Shown piece after piece: positions 1 to 7,677 of a stretch of DNA of 64,000 nucleotides (positions are counted from its first letter, which is position 1; each line of letters opens with the position of its first letter). The translations under genes and the position numbers were made by a program. The stretch covers positions 271,997-335,996 of the forward strand of contig NZ_GG666296.1 of the NCBI RefSeq assembly GCF_000159095.1, read 5' to 3'. The notes beneath the pieces are model-generated. The model was given only the letters and a program-made list of their open reading frames with translations, had not been told where the DNA came from and ran no database searches. The stretch is from Anaerococcus tetradius ATCC 35098. GTDB taxonomy: Bacteria > Bacillota > Clostridia > Tissierellales > Peptoniphilaceae.

Positions 1-2
1 AA

Positions 3-344
3 TACTCATCGCTTTCTGTATTTATAAAATATTTCACTGAGGCAGAAAAAATCACAAACGTGCCTAAGTCCGTCTTTATGCCCCAGCCTAAAATCGACTC
101 AACCGTACTTAAACTAAAGCTTAGAAAGTATAGGGACGATGTAGATGAGTCTAAGCTTTTTGCCATAGTTCACGCAGGCTTTAACAAGAGGAGAAAGACT
201 ATCCTAAATTCCCTAGCTGATGCAGTAGATAAAGAGAAATTGAGATTAGCCTTTGATAAACTGGGTATAAATGAAAAGCTAAGGGCAGAGAATTTGTCCC
301 TAGATGATTTTATTGATTTGACAAAAACAATTGAGACTCTATAA
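3..344 (+). CDS. rsmA: 16S rRNA dimethyladenosine transferase, C-terminal part (partial)
   Basis: The frame is open from the window edge to the stop at 344, so the 5' end of the gene lies outside. RsmA/KsgA dimethylates two adjacent adenines near the 3' end of 16S rRNA using SAM, late in small-subunit assembly. Visible are the family block Y-S-S-L-S-V followed by VPKSVFMPQPKIDS (the usual VF.P.P.VDS segment) and the small helical C-terminal domain with the NKRRKTILNSL motif. The GTG at 60 is internal, not the start. The N-terminal SAM-binding domain is missing only because of the window edge. Confidence 0.93.
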   Translation, partial: YSSLSVFIKYFTEAEKITNVPKSVFMPQPKIDSTVLKLKLRKYRDDVDESKLFAIVHAGFNKRRKTILNSLADAVDKEKLRLAFDKLGINEKLRAENLSLDDFIDLTKTIETL

Positions 345-376
345 TTATTGGGTATATATAGAAAACGGAGGATAAT

Positions 377-607
377 ATGGCAGATATTAAAATTTATACA
401 TCAAACACTTGTGTTTTCTGCAAGGCAGCAAAACAATATTTCAATGAAAAAGGAATCGAATTTACTGAAATGAATGTCGACAAAGACAAGGAAGCAGTAG
501 ATTATCTTGTTAGCAAGGGCTATCGTGGAGTACCTGTTATTAATATCGACGGAGAAGACATAGTAGGCTTCGACAAGGAAGCAATAGAAGCAAAACTTAA
601 TAAGTAA
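377..607 (+). CDS. Glutaredoxin-like (NrdH/YruB type) thiol protein
   Basis: A 76-residue thioredoxin-fold protein, the usual length for small glutaredoxins. The redox motif C12-V-F-C15 follows the first beta strand, and the cis-proline segment GVPVINID and the C-terminal G-F-D helix start are in place. It probably acts as a cytoplasmic dithiol-disulfide carrier, for example for ribonucleotide reductase or peroxide repair. The CVFC active site differs from the CPYC of classical glutaredoxins and is common in anaerobe versions. A strong GGAGG-like site precedes the ATG. It stands alone, followed by a probable terminator. Confidence 0.88.
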   Translation: MADIKIYTSNTCVFCKAAKQYFNEKGIEFTEMNVDKDKEAVDYLVSKGYRGVPVINIDGEDIVGFDKEAIEAKLNK

Positions 608-616
608 TTATAGGAG

Positions 617-643
617 CAAGGCTGGAGACGGCTTTGTTTTTTT
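617..643 (+). terminator. Probable Rho-independent terminator
   Basis: A seven-pair stem (CAAGGC.../...CGGCTTTG, one wobble) is followed by a run of T. It lies directly after the glutaredoxin gene and before the toxin-antitoxin promoter. Confidence 0.5.
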
Positions 644-660
644 GTACCTTATAAATTGTA

Positions 661-689
661 TAGACAATAGCCACACATAACTGTATAAT
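661..689 (+). promoter_or_regulatory. Promoter of the toxin-antitoxin operon
   Basis: TAGACA at 661-666, a 17-base spacer, and a perfect TATAAT at 684-689. The antitoxin ATG follows 18 bases after the -10, behind an AAAAAAGGAG ribosome site, so the 5' leader is very short. Confidence 0.7.
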
Positions 690-706
690 TTAAAAAAGGA
701 GATTTT

Positions 707-988
707 ATGGAAAAGACAGCCAAGATTAATATTAGGATTAAACCAGAAGTTAAGGATGAAGCTGAAGATATTCTAAGAAAGTTAGGAATCGCACCTTCAA
801 ATGCGATAGATATGTTTTATAGGCAAATTATTTTAAATAAGGGCCTACCTTTTGATCTTAAAATTCCAGAAGAAAAATCCATGGATATTTCAAAAATATC
901 TAAGAAAGAATTAGATGAATTGCTAAAAGAAGGCCTTAAAGACATAGATGATGGCAATATCTACGATGTAGACGAAGTATTTGGTTGA
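707..988 (+). CDS. RelB/DinJ-family antitoxin
   Basis: A 93-residue protein with an N-terminal ribbon-helix-helix DNA-binding segment (KINIRIKPEVKDEAEDILRKLG) and the RelB/DinJ signature AIDMFYRQI. The acidic C-terminal tail (after about residue 55) would wrap the toxin. It is the first gene of a two-gene unit, nine bases ahead of the toxin, and should repress its own promoter with the toxin as co-repressor, as is known for the family. Family call is firm; autoregulation is inferred. Confidence 0.88.
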   Translation: MEKTAKINIRIKPEVKDEAEDILRKLGIAPSNAIDMFYRQIILNKGLPFDLKIPEEKSMDISKISKKELDELLKEGLKDIDDGNIYDVDEVFG

Positions 989-997
989 TTTAGAAAA

Positions 998-1309
998 ATG
1001 TTTAAGCTTAAGATAACTGGGAGTGCTAAGGAAGATATTAATAGTATTGAAAGCTATATATCTTTAAATTTATCATCAGATAATATTGCACGTAAAACTA
1101 TTCTTGATATTAAGAATGCAGTAAAAAGTTTAGAAGTAATGCCTCAAAGACATAGAATATACAAGTCGTCATCCTTAGGAATTGCTATAAGAAGTTTTCC
1201 TGTTAGAAACTATTTGATTTTTTATAGTATCGATTTAGATAAAGAAATTGTTTATATTTTAAGAGTCTTATATGCTAAAAGAAATATAGATAAAATATTG
1301 TACCAATAG
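998..1309 (+). CDS. RelE/ParE-superfamily toxin
   Basis: A 103-residue basic protein of the ParE/RelE fold. The N-terminal LKITGSAKEDINSIESYI helix-turn, the central PQRHRIY segment and the C-terminal strand IVYILRVLYAKRN match the family layout. ParE types poison gyrase and RelE types cut mRNA on the ribosome; the sequence alone does not decide which. The leading LRV.YAKRN block is typical of the ParE branch. It lies directly downstream of the RelB-like antitoxin and is intact. Confidence 0.86.
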   Translation: MFKLKITGSAKEDINSIESYISLNLSSDNIARKTILDIKNAVKSLEVMPQRHRIYKSSSLGIAIRSFPVRNYLIFYSIDLDKEIVYILRVLYAKRNIDKILYQ

Positions 1310-1312
1310 AAG

Positions 1313-1355
1313 ACTAGTTTATCTTGTTTATTAGAATGAGTTAAACTAGTTTTTA
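1313..1355 (+). terminator. Terminator after the toxin-antitoxin unit
   Basis: Inverted repeat ACTAGTTT (1313-1320) and AAACTAGT (1343-1350), then TTTTATTTT. It separates the toxin gene from murE. Confidence 0.7.
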
Positions 1356-1430
1356 TTTTCTCACTTAATAATGGTAAAATACATACTTAGAGATAGATAA
1401 AAGATTTTTATTTTGAAAGGAAAAATTATT

Positions 1431-2864
1431 TTGATAAGTTTTGAAGATATTATTTCACACATATCTTACATAGATTATAAAAAAGCAAATGATATAGCCA
1501 TAGAGGCTATTACAAATGATTCAAGAAAGGCTAATAAGGCGACTGCCTTTGTCGCAATCAAGGGCTCTCTTAGTGATGGCCACACTTACATAGCTTCCGC
1601 TATAAAAAAGGGAGCAAGCCTTATTATTCACACAGAAGATGTAACTTGTGAAGAGGGAATTTCTTATATAAGGGTAAACGACCCTAGGAAGGCCCTAGCT
1701 CAAATTTCAAATCTCATCTACGATTTTCCATCCAAAAAGATGGAGCTTGTAGCAGTTACTGGATCAAATGGCAAAACTACTACATCAAGGCTTATAGCCT
1801 TTCTTATGGGAGAGATTTTTGGCGATAGTGCAAGTATCGGAACAAATAATGCTCATGTAGGAGATGATATAATTCCAACATCAAATACTACTCCAGACAT
1901 CACTGAAGTAAATAGAATCCTTGCTAAGTGCCTTGAAAAGAACATCCACCACCTAGCCCTTGAGGCTTCAAGCCATGGTCTTGATCAAAAAAGACTCTAT
2001 GGTCTAGATATAGCTTATGGGATTTTCACTAATCTTTCCGAAGAACATCTAGATTATCACAAGACTATGGATAATTATTTTAAGGCCAAGATGATTTTAT
2101 TTGAAAATGCAAAAAATACCCTAGCAAATATTGATGATCCTTATGGTAAAAGAGCTAAAGAGCTTTTTCCAAAGACTATAACTTTTGCCATAGATGAAGA
2201 AAGTGCAGATTATAGGGCCGAAGATATTGTTAAAAAAGACGGTAAAATCTCTTTTAAGATTAGGGGAGTAGAATTTGTCCTCAACAAAATTGCTAATTAC
2301 GAAATATACAATACGCTTGCTGCGGTAGCCTGCCTCAATCAAATGGGAGCTTCTATGGAGGATATTGGAGAAGCTTTTAAGAAGTTTAAGGGGATTAAGT
2401 CTAGATTTGAATATATAGAAAATGACCTAGGAATAAATATCATCCTAGATTTTGCCCATACGCCTAGAGCCTATGAGGCCCTTTTCGAGTCAGTGCCAAA
2501 GGGAAGTAATATAATTGCAGTTTTTGGCATAAATGGGGATAGAAATTCTGAATTTAGAAGGCTAATAGGAAACGCTTGTGGCAAGTATAAGGTCTTTTCT
2601 GTCCTTACAACAGATGATCCAAAGTTTGATAATGTCGATCATATCAATGAAGAGATAATAGTAGGCCTTGATGAATACAAGGCAGACTATGTTATTAGAA
2701 AAGAAAGAAAAGATGCTATGAGATATGCCATCAAAATGGCAAAGCCAGGCGATTATGTTTTTCTTTTAGGAAAGGGCGAGGAGAATTTTATCAAATTTCA
2801 TGGCAATGAGAAGACCCCTTATAGTGAAAGAGAAACTTTAAGGGAAGTCTTGGAAGAGCTATGA
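1431..2864 (+). CDS. murE: UDP-N-acetylmuramyl-tripeptide synthetase (MurE)
   Basis: Adds the third stem-peptide residue to UDP-MurNAc-dipeptide in the cytoplasm, using ATP. The N-terminal UDP-binding domain holds NDSRK; the ATP site TGSNGKTTT begins near residue 110; the dipeptide and metal motifs NTTPD, EASSHGL and EEHLDYH follow, and the lysine of YFKAK is the likely carbamylated one. The TTG at 1431 is preferred over the TTG at 1413: AAAGGA at 1416-1421 sits nine bases before it. The amino-acid selector reads DDPK rather than the DNPR of meso-diaminopimelate enzymes, which suggests another diamino acid. The stop overlaps the next gene by four bases. Confidence 0.9.
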   Translation: MISFEDIISHISYIDYKKANDIAIEAITNDSRKANKATAFVAIKGSLSDGHTYIASAIKKGASLIIHTEDVTCEEGISYIRVNDPRKALAQISNLIYDFPSKKMELVAVTGSNGKTTTSRLIAFLMGEIFGDSASIGTNNAHVGDDIIPTSNTTPDITEVNRILAKCLEKNIHHLALEASSHGLDQKRLYGLDIAYGIFTNLSEEHLDYHKTMDNYFKAKMILFENAKNTLANIDDPYGKRAKELFPKTITFAIDEESADYRAEDIVKKDGKISFKIRGVEFVLNKIANYEIYNTLAAVACLNQMGASMEDIGEAFKKFKGIKSRFEYIENDLGINIILDFAHTPRAYEALFESVPKGSNIIAVFGINGDRNSEFRRLIGNACGKYKVFSVLTTDDPKFDNVDHINEEIIVGLDEYKADYVIRKERKDAMRYAIKMAKPGDYVFLLGKGEENFIKFHGNEKTPYSERETLREVLEEL

Positions 2865-4069
2865 AAGTCTTTGTAATAGGGGCAGGGGTTGCTGGCCTTG
2901 CATTTGCATCTTTTGCAGAGGGACTTGACCTTACTGTAATAGATTCTAACGATCAAGCTGGAAGAAAGCTCCTTGCGAGCGGAAATGGTAGGTGCAATTT
3001 TACCAATCTAAATTTTTCTCCTTCCTATTATCAAGGGGGAAATCCCGATTTTCCAAAATATGCCCTTGAGAAATTTACTAATGAAGATTTAATAAAATAT
3101 TTCTCTGACCTAGGGATTGACAGCACGCATCTTCCTAGTGGTAGGTGCTATCCTGCGACTATGGCTGCCAAAACAGTTAGGGATATTTTGTACATAAGTG
3201 CTAAGGAAAATGCTAAATTTGTTTTTAATGAAAAAATTGTTGGCATTGATTTAAAAAAGAAGTTAATTGTAAGTGATAGAAATAAATACAAATATGATAT
3301 CCTAGTCCTTGCAAGCGGAGGAATCACCCTTCCTAATTCAGGTTCTGATGGTTTGATATTAGATATTTTAAAAGATAGGCAACAAGTTACAAGCCTTACT
3401 TATGCTATTACTAATTACAAGACCAAGGAGAAATTATCGAAAAAAACCAAGGGTACTAGGATAAGAGCCAAGGCGAGCCTTCTTGTCCGTGGAAAATTGA
3501 TTAAAGAATCAACAGATGATGTAATTTTCCAATCCTATGGTCTTAGTGGAACAGCGATTTTGGATTTGTCTAACCAGATAAGTATAAGTTTAAGCAAAAA
3601 GGAAGATCCTCTTGTCCTTATAGATTTCTTTCCGACTTATGGAAGTAAAGACTTAGAAAAAAGGATAAGATTTTTGCTTAATACATATCCTAAAAGAAGT
3701 ATCTATGAGGTTCTTTTTGGGCTTGTAAATGACAGGCTGATCGATGATATCTTAATTAAGGCTAGGATTGATGTAAACAAGAGGGCAGATGACCTTAGCG
3801 ATAGGGATATGGCAATGCTTATCAAAATCTTGAAAGAAATGCGTTTTCACATCAAGGATATAAATGATAAGACCAATGCCCAGGTAACGATAGGGGGAAT
3901 TGATACAAGATTTGTAGATGATAAGACTATGGAGTCAAAAAAATATAAAGATTTATACTTTTGTGGCGAGATTCTAGATGTATCCGGCTCGTGTGGGGGG
4001 TACAATATACAATGGGCTTTTTCTTCAGCGAAAGTAGCCTGCGAGAAAATAAGGAGTATTAATGTTTAA
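2861..4069 (+). CDS. FAD-dependent oxidoreductase, HI0933/YhiN (BaiN-like) family
   Basis: A 402-residue flavoprotein. It has the N-terminal dinucleotide motif GAGVAGLAFAS, the family signature GRKLLASGNGRCNFTN at about residues 36-51, and the C-terminal FAD block FCGEILDVSGSCGGYN. Members are soluble flavin enzymes with mostly unknown physiological substrates; one clostridial member (BaiN) acts on bile-acid intermediates, but that role cannot be assumed here. Translationally coupled to murE by an ATGA overlap and to the next gene by an eight-base overlap. Confidence 0.88.
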   Translation: MKVFVIGAGVAGLAFASFAEGLDLTVIDSNDQAGRKLLASGNGRCNFTNLNFSPSYYQGGNPDFPKYALEKFTNEDLIKYFSDLGIDSTHLPSGRCYPATMAAKTVRDILYISAKENAKFVFNEKIVGIDLKKKLIVSDRNKYKYDILVLASGGITLPNSGSDGLILDILKDRQQVTSLTYAITNYKTKEKLSKKTKGTRIRAKASLLVRGKLIKESTDDVIFQSYGLSGTAILDLSNQISISLSKKEDPLVLIDFFPTYGSKDLEKRIRFLLNTYPKRSIYEVLFGLVNDRLIDDILIKARIDVNKRADDLSDRDMAMLIKILKEMRFHIKDINDKTNAQVTIGGIDTRFVDDKTMESKKYKDLYFCGEILDVSGSCGGYNIQWAFSSAKVACEKIRSINV

Positions 4070-5354
4070 AATAAATAGAAAATTAAAAGAATTGAAAGAC
4101 AATGGAGAAAGCATAAAGCTTGCAGTAATAGGCTGTGGCAAGATGGGTTCATCCTTGATAAGCCAATTATCAAAGATGGATGCCATGGAAGTTAAGCTTG
4201 TTGTAGAAAGAACTCCACAAAAGGCAATCAAGGCCCTTGTTAATGCTGGAGTTGCTGAAGATAAGATAATATTTACAGATGACTATAACGAAGGCTATGA
4301 AGTCTTGGAAAAGGGTTTCGTTTGTGTTTCAACAAACTACAGACTAGCCTATAAGCTTTTGCAAATCAATGCAGTAATAGATTGTACAGGAAACCCTCCA
4401 TTTGGAGCAGTAATAGCAAGAAAAACTATCCAATACCACAAGCACATGATTACCTTTAACGTAGAATGTGATGCCGTAGTAGGACCTGTCCTTCACGATA
4501 TGGCAAAAAAGGCGGGAGTTGTTTATACAGGAATCCTAGGCGATGAGCCAGGAGCTATAATCGATCTTGTAGAATACGCCTATGGTATGGGCCTTGAAGT
4601 ATTAGTTGCAGCAAAGGGTAAGAACAACCCACTAGATAATGATGCAACACCAGAAACCCTCGCAGAAGAAGCAAAGAAAAAAGGCCTATCAGCAAAAATG
4701 CTTACAAGCTTTGTAGACGGAACAAACACCATGCTTGAGTTAAACTCAGCAGCCAACGCCCTAGGATTTTTACCAGATACTTTCGGTTGCCACGGTATCG
4801 ACACAAGTCCAGAAACTGCCGTAGAAGATTTCAAACTAAAGGCAGACGGTGGCAAGCTTTCAAGATATGGAGTAGTAGAATTTTCAAGAGGAATGGCCCC
4901 AGGAGTCTTTATAATCGTTACAAGCGATCAAGAAGACGTAAGAGATCTTATGAAGTTCTTAGGCTTTGGTGATGGTCCAAACTATCTAATGTATAGACCT
5001 TACCACCTAACAAGTCTTGAAACGCCAATTACAATCTACAAGGCAGTAGTAGAAAATGAAGCTACAATAGTTCCTCTTCATGGTCAAGTAGCAGATACAG
5101 TTACAATAGCAAAAAGAGATATAAAGGCTGGAGAAAAGCTTGAAGGAGTTGGCTCAAGAACTGTTTTTGGAAAACTAACAAGCCATGCCAGAAGCCTAAC
5201 AGAAGACCTCTTGCCAATAGCCTTAATCACAGACAAATCAAGAGCTATTAAGGATATCAAAAAGGGAACAGTAATAGACATGTCCATGGTAGAGCTTGAC
5301 GAAAAAGCAACTATCACAAGACTAAGAAGAAGACAAAACTCAATGAAATTGTAA
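4062..5354 (+). CDS. NAD(P)-binding oxidoreductase with C-terminal SAF domain (COG4091-like)
   Basis: 430 residues. The Rossmann segment AVIGCGKMGSSL begins near residue 20, a homoserine-dehydrogenase-like core follows (IDCTGNPPFGA; GDEPGAI), and the last 80 or so residues resemble a SAF domain (AKRDIKAGEKLEGVG). The family is annotated as predicted homoserine dehydrogenase with SAF domain, but the true substrate is unknown; related enzymes act on branched sugar acids. It overlaps the upstream flavoprotein gene by eight bases and ends the operon before a terminator. Family sure, reaction not. Confidence 0.82.
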   Translation: MFKINRKLKELKDNGESIKLAVIGCGKMGSSLISQLSKMDAMEVKLVVERTPQKAIKALVNAGVAEDKIIFTDDYNEGYEVLEKGFVCVSTNYRLAYKLLQINAVIDCTGNPPFGAVIARKTIQYHKHMITFNVECDAVVGPVLHDMAKKAGVVYTGILGDEPGAIIDLVEYAYGMGLEVLVAAKGKNNPLDNDATPETLAEEAKKKGLSAKMLTSFVDGTNTMLELNSAANALGFLPDTFGCHGIDTSPETAVEDFKLKADGGKLSRYGVVEFSRGMAPGVFIIVTSDQEDVRDLMKFLGFGDGPNYLMYRPYHLTSLETPITIYKAVVENEATIVPLHGQVADTVTIAKRDIKAGEKLEGVGSRTVFGKLTSHARSLTEDLLPIALITDKSRAIKDIKKGTVIDMSMVELDEKATITRLRRRQNSMKL

Positions 5355-5359
5355 AAAAG

Positions 5360-5391
5360 AGGCCGATCGTTCTAGGACAATCGGTCTTTTT
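5360..5391 (+). terminator. Terminator of the murE operon
   Basis: Stem GGCCGATCGT / GACAATCGGTC with wobble pairs, then TTTTT, beginning five bases after the stop at 5354. Confidence 0.75.
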
Positions 5392-5502
5392 GAATGCTTA
5401 TTTCTATATAGAATATTAAAACTTAAAGTGTTTGGTATCATTTGTTTTTCACCTTATAAATTATAATTTGGAGTTAAAATATTATAAAAATATAAAAACA
5501 CC

Positions 5503-5511
5503 TGATATAAT
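5503..5511 (+). promoter_or_regulatory. Extended -10 promoter of the putative type I toxin mRNA
   Basis: TGATATAAT is a textbook extended -10 element (TGnTATAAT). A second TATAAT overlaps at 5512-5517. Transcription would start near 5518, where GTTAC (5518-5522) can pair with GTAAC (5536-5540) to form a 5' stem-loop just ahead of the AGAAAGGGG ribosome site. Confidence 0.55.
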
Positions 5512-5548
5512 TATAATGTTACTATCCCTATACTGGTAACAGAAAGGG

Positions 5549-5579
5549 GCGTTCAAAATGAAAAAGCTACTTTCTTTCT
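5549..5579 (+). repeat. Direct repeat, copy 1, over the toxin start
   Basis: GCGTTCAAAATG then CTACTTTCTTTCT. Copy 2 at 5720-5747 has the same sequence with one substitution and a three-base gap in the A-run. Copy 1 spans the start codon of the small ORF; an antisense RNA made across copy 2 would pair with it. Confidence 0.8.
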
Positions 5580-5749
5580 CAATAGCTGTCAGGGTAGATG
5601 TAACTAGTCACTGCATTTGCAAATGGTTAGACAGATTAATACAAAAGTTAGAAAACAGAAAAGATAGTAACTACCAAATAAAAAAAGACAGGAGTATGTT
5701 AGGCTCTCCTGTCTTTTTTGCGTCCAAAATGGAACTACTTTCTTTCTAG
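5558..5749 (+). CDS. Putative small toxin of a type I toxin-antitoxin locus
   Basis: A 63-codon ORF starts eight bases after AGAAAGGGG. The N-terminal part is hydrophobic and is followed by HCICKWLDRLIQK, resembling small membrane peptides with a CKWLD motif seen in Firmicutes (recalled, not searched). Only the first 40 or so residues look like a designed peptide; the rest reads through a strong bidirectional terminator at 5681-5719 and stops at 5749. A transcript ending at the terminator would lack a stop codon, so either the ORF is damaged or termination is partial. The layout of promoter, repeats and antisense RNA supports a toxin role; the product itself is uncertain. Confidence 0.45.
   Translation: MKKLLSFSIAVRVDVTSHCICKWLDRLIQKLENRKDSNYQIKKDRSMLGSPVFFASKMELLSF
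5681..5719. terminator. Bidirectional terminator shared by toxin and antisense RNAs
   Basis: A perfect 14-base inverted repeat, AAAAAAGACAGGAG (5681-5694) and CTCCTGTCTTTTTT (5706-5719), has a T-run in both directions. It would end both the rightward toxin mRNA and the leftward antisense RNA. Confidence 0.85.
5720..5747 (+). repeat. Direct repeat, copy 2, beyond the terminator
   Basis: GCGTCCAAAATGGAA then CTACTTTCTTTCT, matching copy 1 at 5549-5579. It forms the first transcribed part of the leftward RNA. Confidence 0.8.
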
Positions 5750-5757
5750 TCACGTAT

Positions 5758-5786
5758 ATTATACAGCATATTGGTTGAAAGTGCAA
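5758..5786 (-). promoter_or_regulatory. Promoter of the antisense RNA
   Basis: On the minus strand: TTGCAC (complement of 5781-5786), exactly 17 bases, then TATAAT (complement of 5758-5763). Near-consensus, pointing left into repeat copy 2. Confidence 0.75.
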
Positions 5787-5827
5787 TAGAATTATTTTTA
5801 CAATACTTTTGTTAAGCTAATCAACTA

Positions 5828-6265
5828 TTAGCAATTAAACAATTTTAGATACTCTCCATAGCCTTCTTCTTCCATCTTTTCTTTGGGAATAAATCTAAGG
5901 CTTGCTCCATTTATGCAATACCTAAGCCCTCCCCTATCAGCTGGGCCGTCAGAAAAGACGTGGCCTAGGTGGCTGTCTGCCGCCCTACTTCTTACTTCGG
6001 TACGAATCATGCCATGACTTAAATCCACTTCTTCTTTAATTTCACTATCATCAAGGGCCTTAGTAAAGGAAGGCCAGCCACATCCTGCATCGTACTTATC
6101 TCTTGATGAGAAAAGGGCATCTCCACTTACTATATCTACATAGATTCCCTCTTCATAAAAGTTGTCATAGACAGAAGAAAAGGGTCTTTCTGTTGCATTT
6201 TCTTGGGTAACCCTGTAGGAGATGTCGCTTAATCTATCTTTTAATTCTTTTTTGTCGTAGGTCAT
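5828..6265 (-). CDS. msrB: Peptide-methionine (R)-S-oxide reductase
   Basis: 145 residues, a single-domain MsrB that repairs oxidised methionine in proteins. The catalytic cysteine is C117 in [10 protein letters not shown]62 in GCGWPSF is the probable resolving cysteine; the H.GHVF..G block is present. The two CxxC zinc motifs of many MsrB proteins are absent, so this is the non-zinc form. Monocistronic, reading towards the putative type I toxin locus; fits oxidative-damage repair in an anaerobe. Confidence 0.94.
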   Translation of the reverse strand: MTYDKKELKDRLSDISYRVTQENATERPFSSVYDNFYEEGIYVDIVSGDALFSSRDKYDAGCGWPSFTKALDDSEIKEEVDLSHGMIRTEVRSRAADSHLGHVFSDGPADRGGLRYCINGASLRFIPKEKMEEEGYGEYLKLFNC

Positions 6266-6352
6266 AAAAATTCCTTTCCTAATAAAATTATACCTTTTAC
6301 TTAGGGGTATTCTTTAAGCTGGTAGTATAATAAAAGTAATTAGGAGGATTTT

Positions 6353-7585
6353 ATGGTAATGACAATCAAGAAGGCTACATGGAATGACGGTCCAGATCTA
6401 GCCTTTGCTATAAACAATAGGGCTAACGCCGCTATAGAAAAAAATGGAAGTAGCGTTGTAATTAATGCAGCTTTAGGAACACTCGCAGATGATGAAGGAA
6501 AACTTATTAGCCTTCTTTCTGTTTATGATAGACTTGATGAAATGGACAGGTCAAGGATTGCATCTTATGCACCAATCGAAGGGGAGAAGGAATATAGGAG
6601 GATAGTAATTGACAATCTTTTTGGAGCCTATAAGCCAGAAGGCTTTATCTCGGCTATAGCAAGTCCTGGAGGAACAGGAGCTATTAGGTCTGCGATTTTT
6701 TCTTATCTTGATAGGGGAGATCCATTAATTTGCCACGATTATTATTGGGCTCCTTACAGGAAAATCTGCCAAGAATTTGAGAGAGATTTTAGGACCTACA
6801 AGTTTTTTACTGATGATTATGCTTTTAATATTGGGGCTTTAGAAGAAGCTGTTTGTGAGGGGCTAAGGGATGCTGATAGAATTGCTCTTTTGATCAATTC
6901 ACCTGCCAACAACCCAACTGGCTATTCCCTATCAGATGATGAATGGGATAAAGTTATTGGTCTTCTTAAAGAAAAAGCAGAAGATAAATCCAAAAAGCTT
7001 ACATTGATAGTAGATGTAGCCTATCTGGAATTTGCTGGAGATGGGGATGAGCAGAGGAGATTTTTTAAGAAATTTTCCCTTCTTCCAGAAAATTTGATGG
7101 TAATAGTCTGCTTTTCTATGAGCAAATCTCACACAGCCTACGGCCTAAGATGTGGGGCAGCAGTAGGAATATCTCAAAGCGAGGAAATAATAAAAGAATT
7201 TGAAGCATCTCTTTCGCATTCAGCAAGATGCAATTGGTCTAATGGAACCCATGCAGCTCAAAACATCCTCATAGATTTGGAAAAAGAGGAATACAAAAAA
7301 GTCTATGAGAAGGAACTTGAAGCTTTAAGAGCTATGCTTAAAAGAAGGGCGGACTTATTCGTCCTAAAAGCTAGGGAGAATAAGCTAACCATGATTCCAT
7401 ATTTTGGAGGATTTTTCACCTTTATTCCAACTGCTAGGGCCTTTGAGATTGCAGAAGAATTAGAAAAAGAAAATATCTTTACCATCCCTCAAGCCAAGGG
7501 AATTAGGGTTGCGATTTGTGGAGTAAGCGAGAAAAAAATCCCTCAACTTGTCGATAGACTAGCTTTTTATATAAATCAGAAATAA
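6353..7585 (+). CDS. Class I/II pyridoxal-phosphate aminotransferase
   Basis: 410 residues of fold-type I aminotransferase. The PLP lysine is K258 in FSMSKSHTAYG, the NSPANNPTG motif is present, and an aspartate (VDVAYLEF) and the arginine of GIRVAIC sit where cofactor and substrate carboxylate are bound. The FSMSKSHTAYGLR context resembles aromatic or aspartate-type aminotransferases; the substrate cannot be read from sequence. A TAGGAGG ribosome site precedes the first ATG, with a second ATG six bases on. Stands alone, 57 bases or so before the groESL promoter region. Confidence 0.85.
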   Translation: MVMTIKKATWNDGPDLAFAINNRANAAIEKNGSSVVINAALGTLADDEGKLISLLSVYDRLDEMDRSRIASYAPIEGEKEYRRIVIDNLFGAYKPEGFISAIASPGGTGAIRSAIFSYLDRGDPLICHDYYWAPYRKICQEFERDFRTYKFFTDDYAFNIGALEEAVCEGLRDADRIALLINSPANNPTGYSLSDDEWDKVIGLLKEKAEDKSKKLTLIVDVAYLEFAGDGDEQRRFFKKFSLLPENLMVIVCFSMSKSHTAYGLRCGAAVGISQSEEIIKEFEASLSHSARCNWSNGTHAAQNILIDLEKEEYKKVYEKELEALRAMLKRRADLFVLKARENKLTMIPYFGGFFTFIPTARAFEIAEELEKENIFTIPQAKGIRVAICGVSEKKIPQLVDRLAFYINQK

Positions 7586-7588
7586 AAC

Positions 7589-7616
7589 TTGCAAAAATTT
7601 TTGGTCTTAGTATATT
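7589..7616 (+). promoter_or_regulatory. groESL promoter
   Basis: TTGCAA (7589-7594), 16-base spacer, TATATT (7611-7616). The CIRCE operator starts 12 bases downstream, at or just past the start site. Confidence 0.7.
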
Positions 7617-7627
7617 AATAATGTGAG

Positions 7628-7654
7628 TTAGCACTTTAGACTTGCGAGTGCTAA
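7628..7654 (+). promoter_or_regulatory. CIRCE operator (HrcA binding site)
   Basis: TTAGCACTT, nine bases, GAGTGCTAA. This is the CIRCE consensus with a single mismatch in the left arm and the exact nine-base spacer. HrcA repression of groESL, relieved by heat, is established for this element; hrcA itself is not in the window. Confidence 0.95.
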
Positions 7655-7677
7655 ATGTAAAAATAAAGGAGAAAATT

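Larger units (their letters stand above)
5681..5751 (-). ncRNA. Putative antisense antitoxin RNA (par RNA II-like)
   Basis: Leftward transcription from the promoter at 5758-5786 would start near 5751, cross repeat copy 2 and stop at the bidirectional terminator, giving an RNA of about 70 bases. Its 5' part is complementary, with few mismatches, to repeat copy 1 over the toxin start codon, and its 3' part is complementary to the toxin mRNA terminator. This is the arrangement of RNA II in the pAD1 par (fst) system. Inferred from layout; no transcript data. Confidence 0.55.

Noticed and set aside
4787..4972. Plus-strand 61-codon arginine-rich frame
   Set aside because: Out-of-frame shadow inside the COG4091-like gene, with no own signals.
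5604..5786. Minus-strand 60-codon frame
   Set aside because: It runs through the bidirectional terminator and its start lies in the antisense promoter; no ribosome site.
7642..7677. Upstream start for groES
   Set aside because: It lies in the CIRCE operator and lacks a ribosome site; GroES starts normally at 7678.
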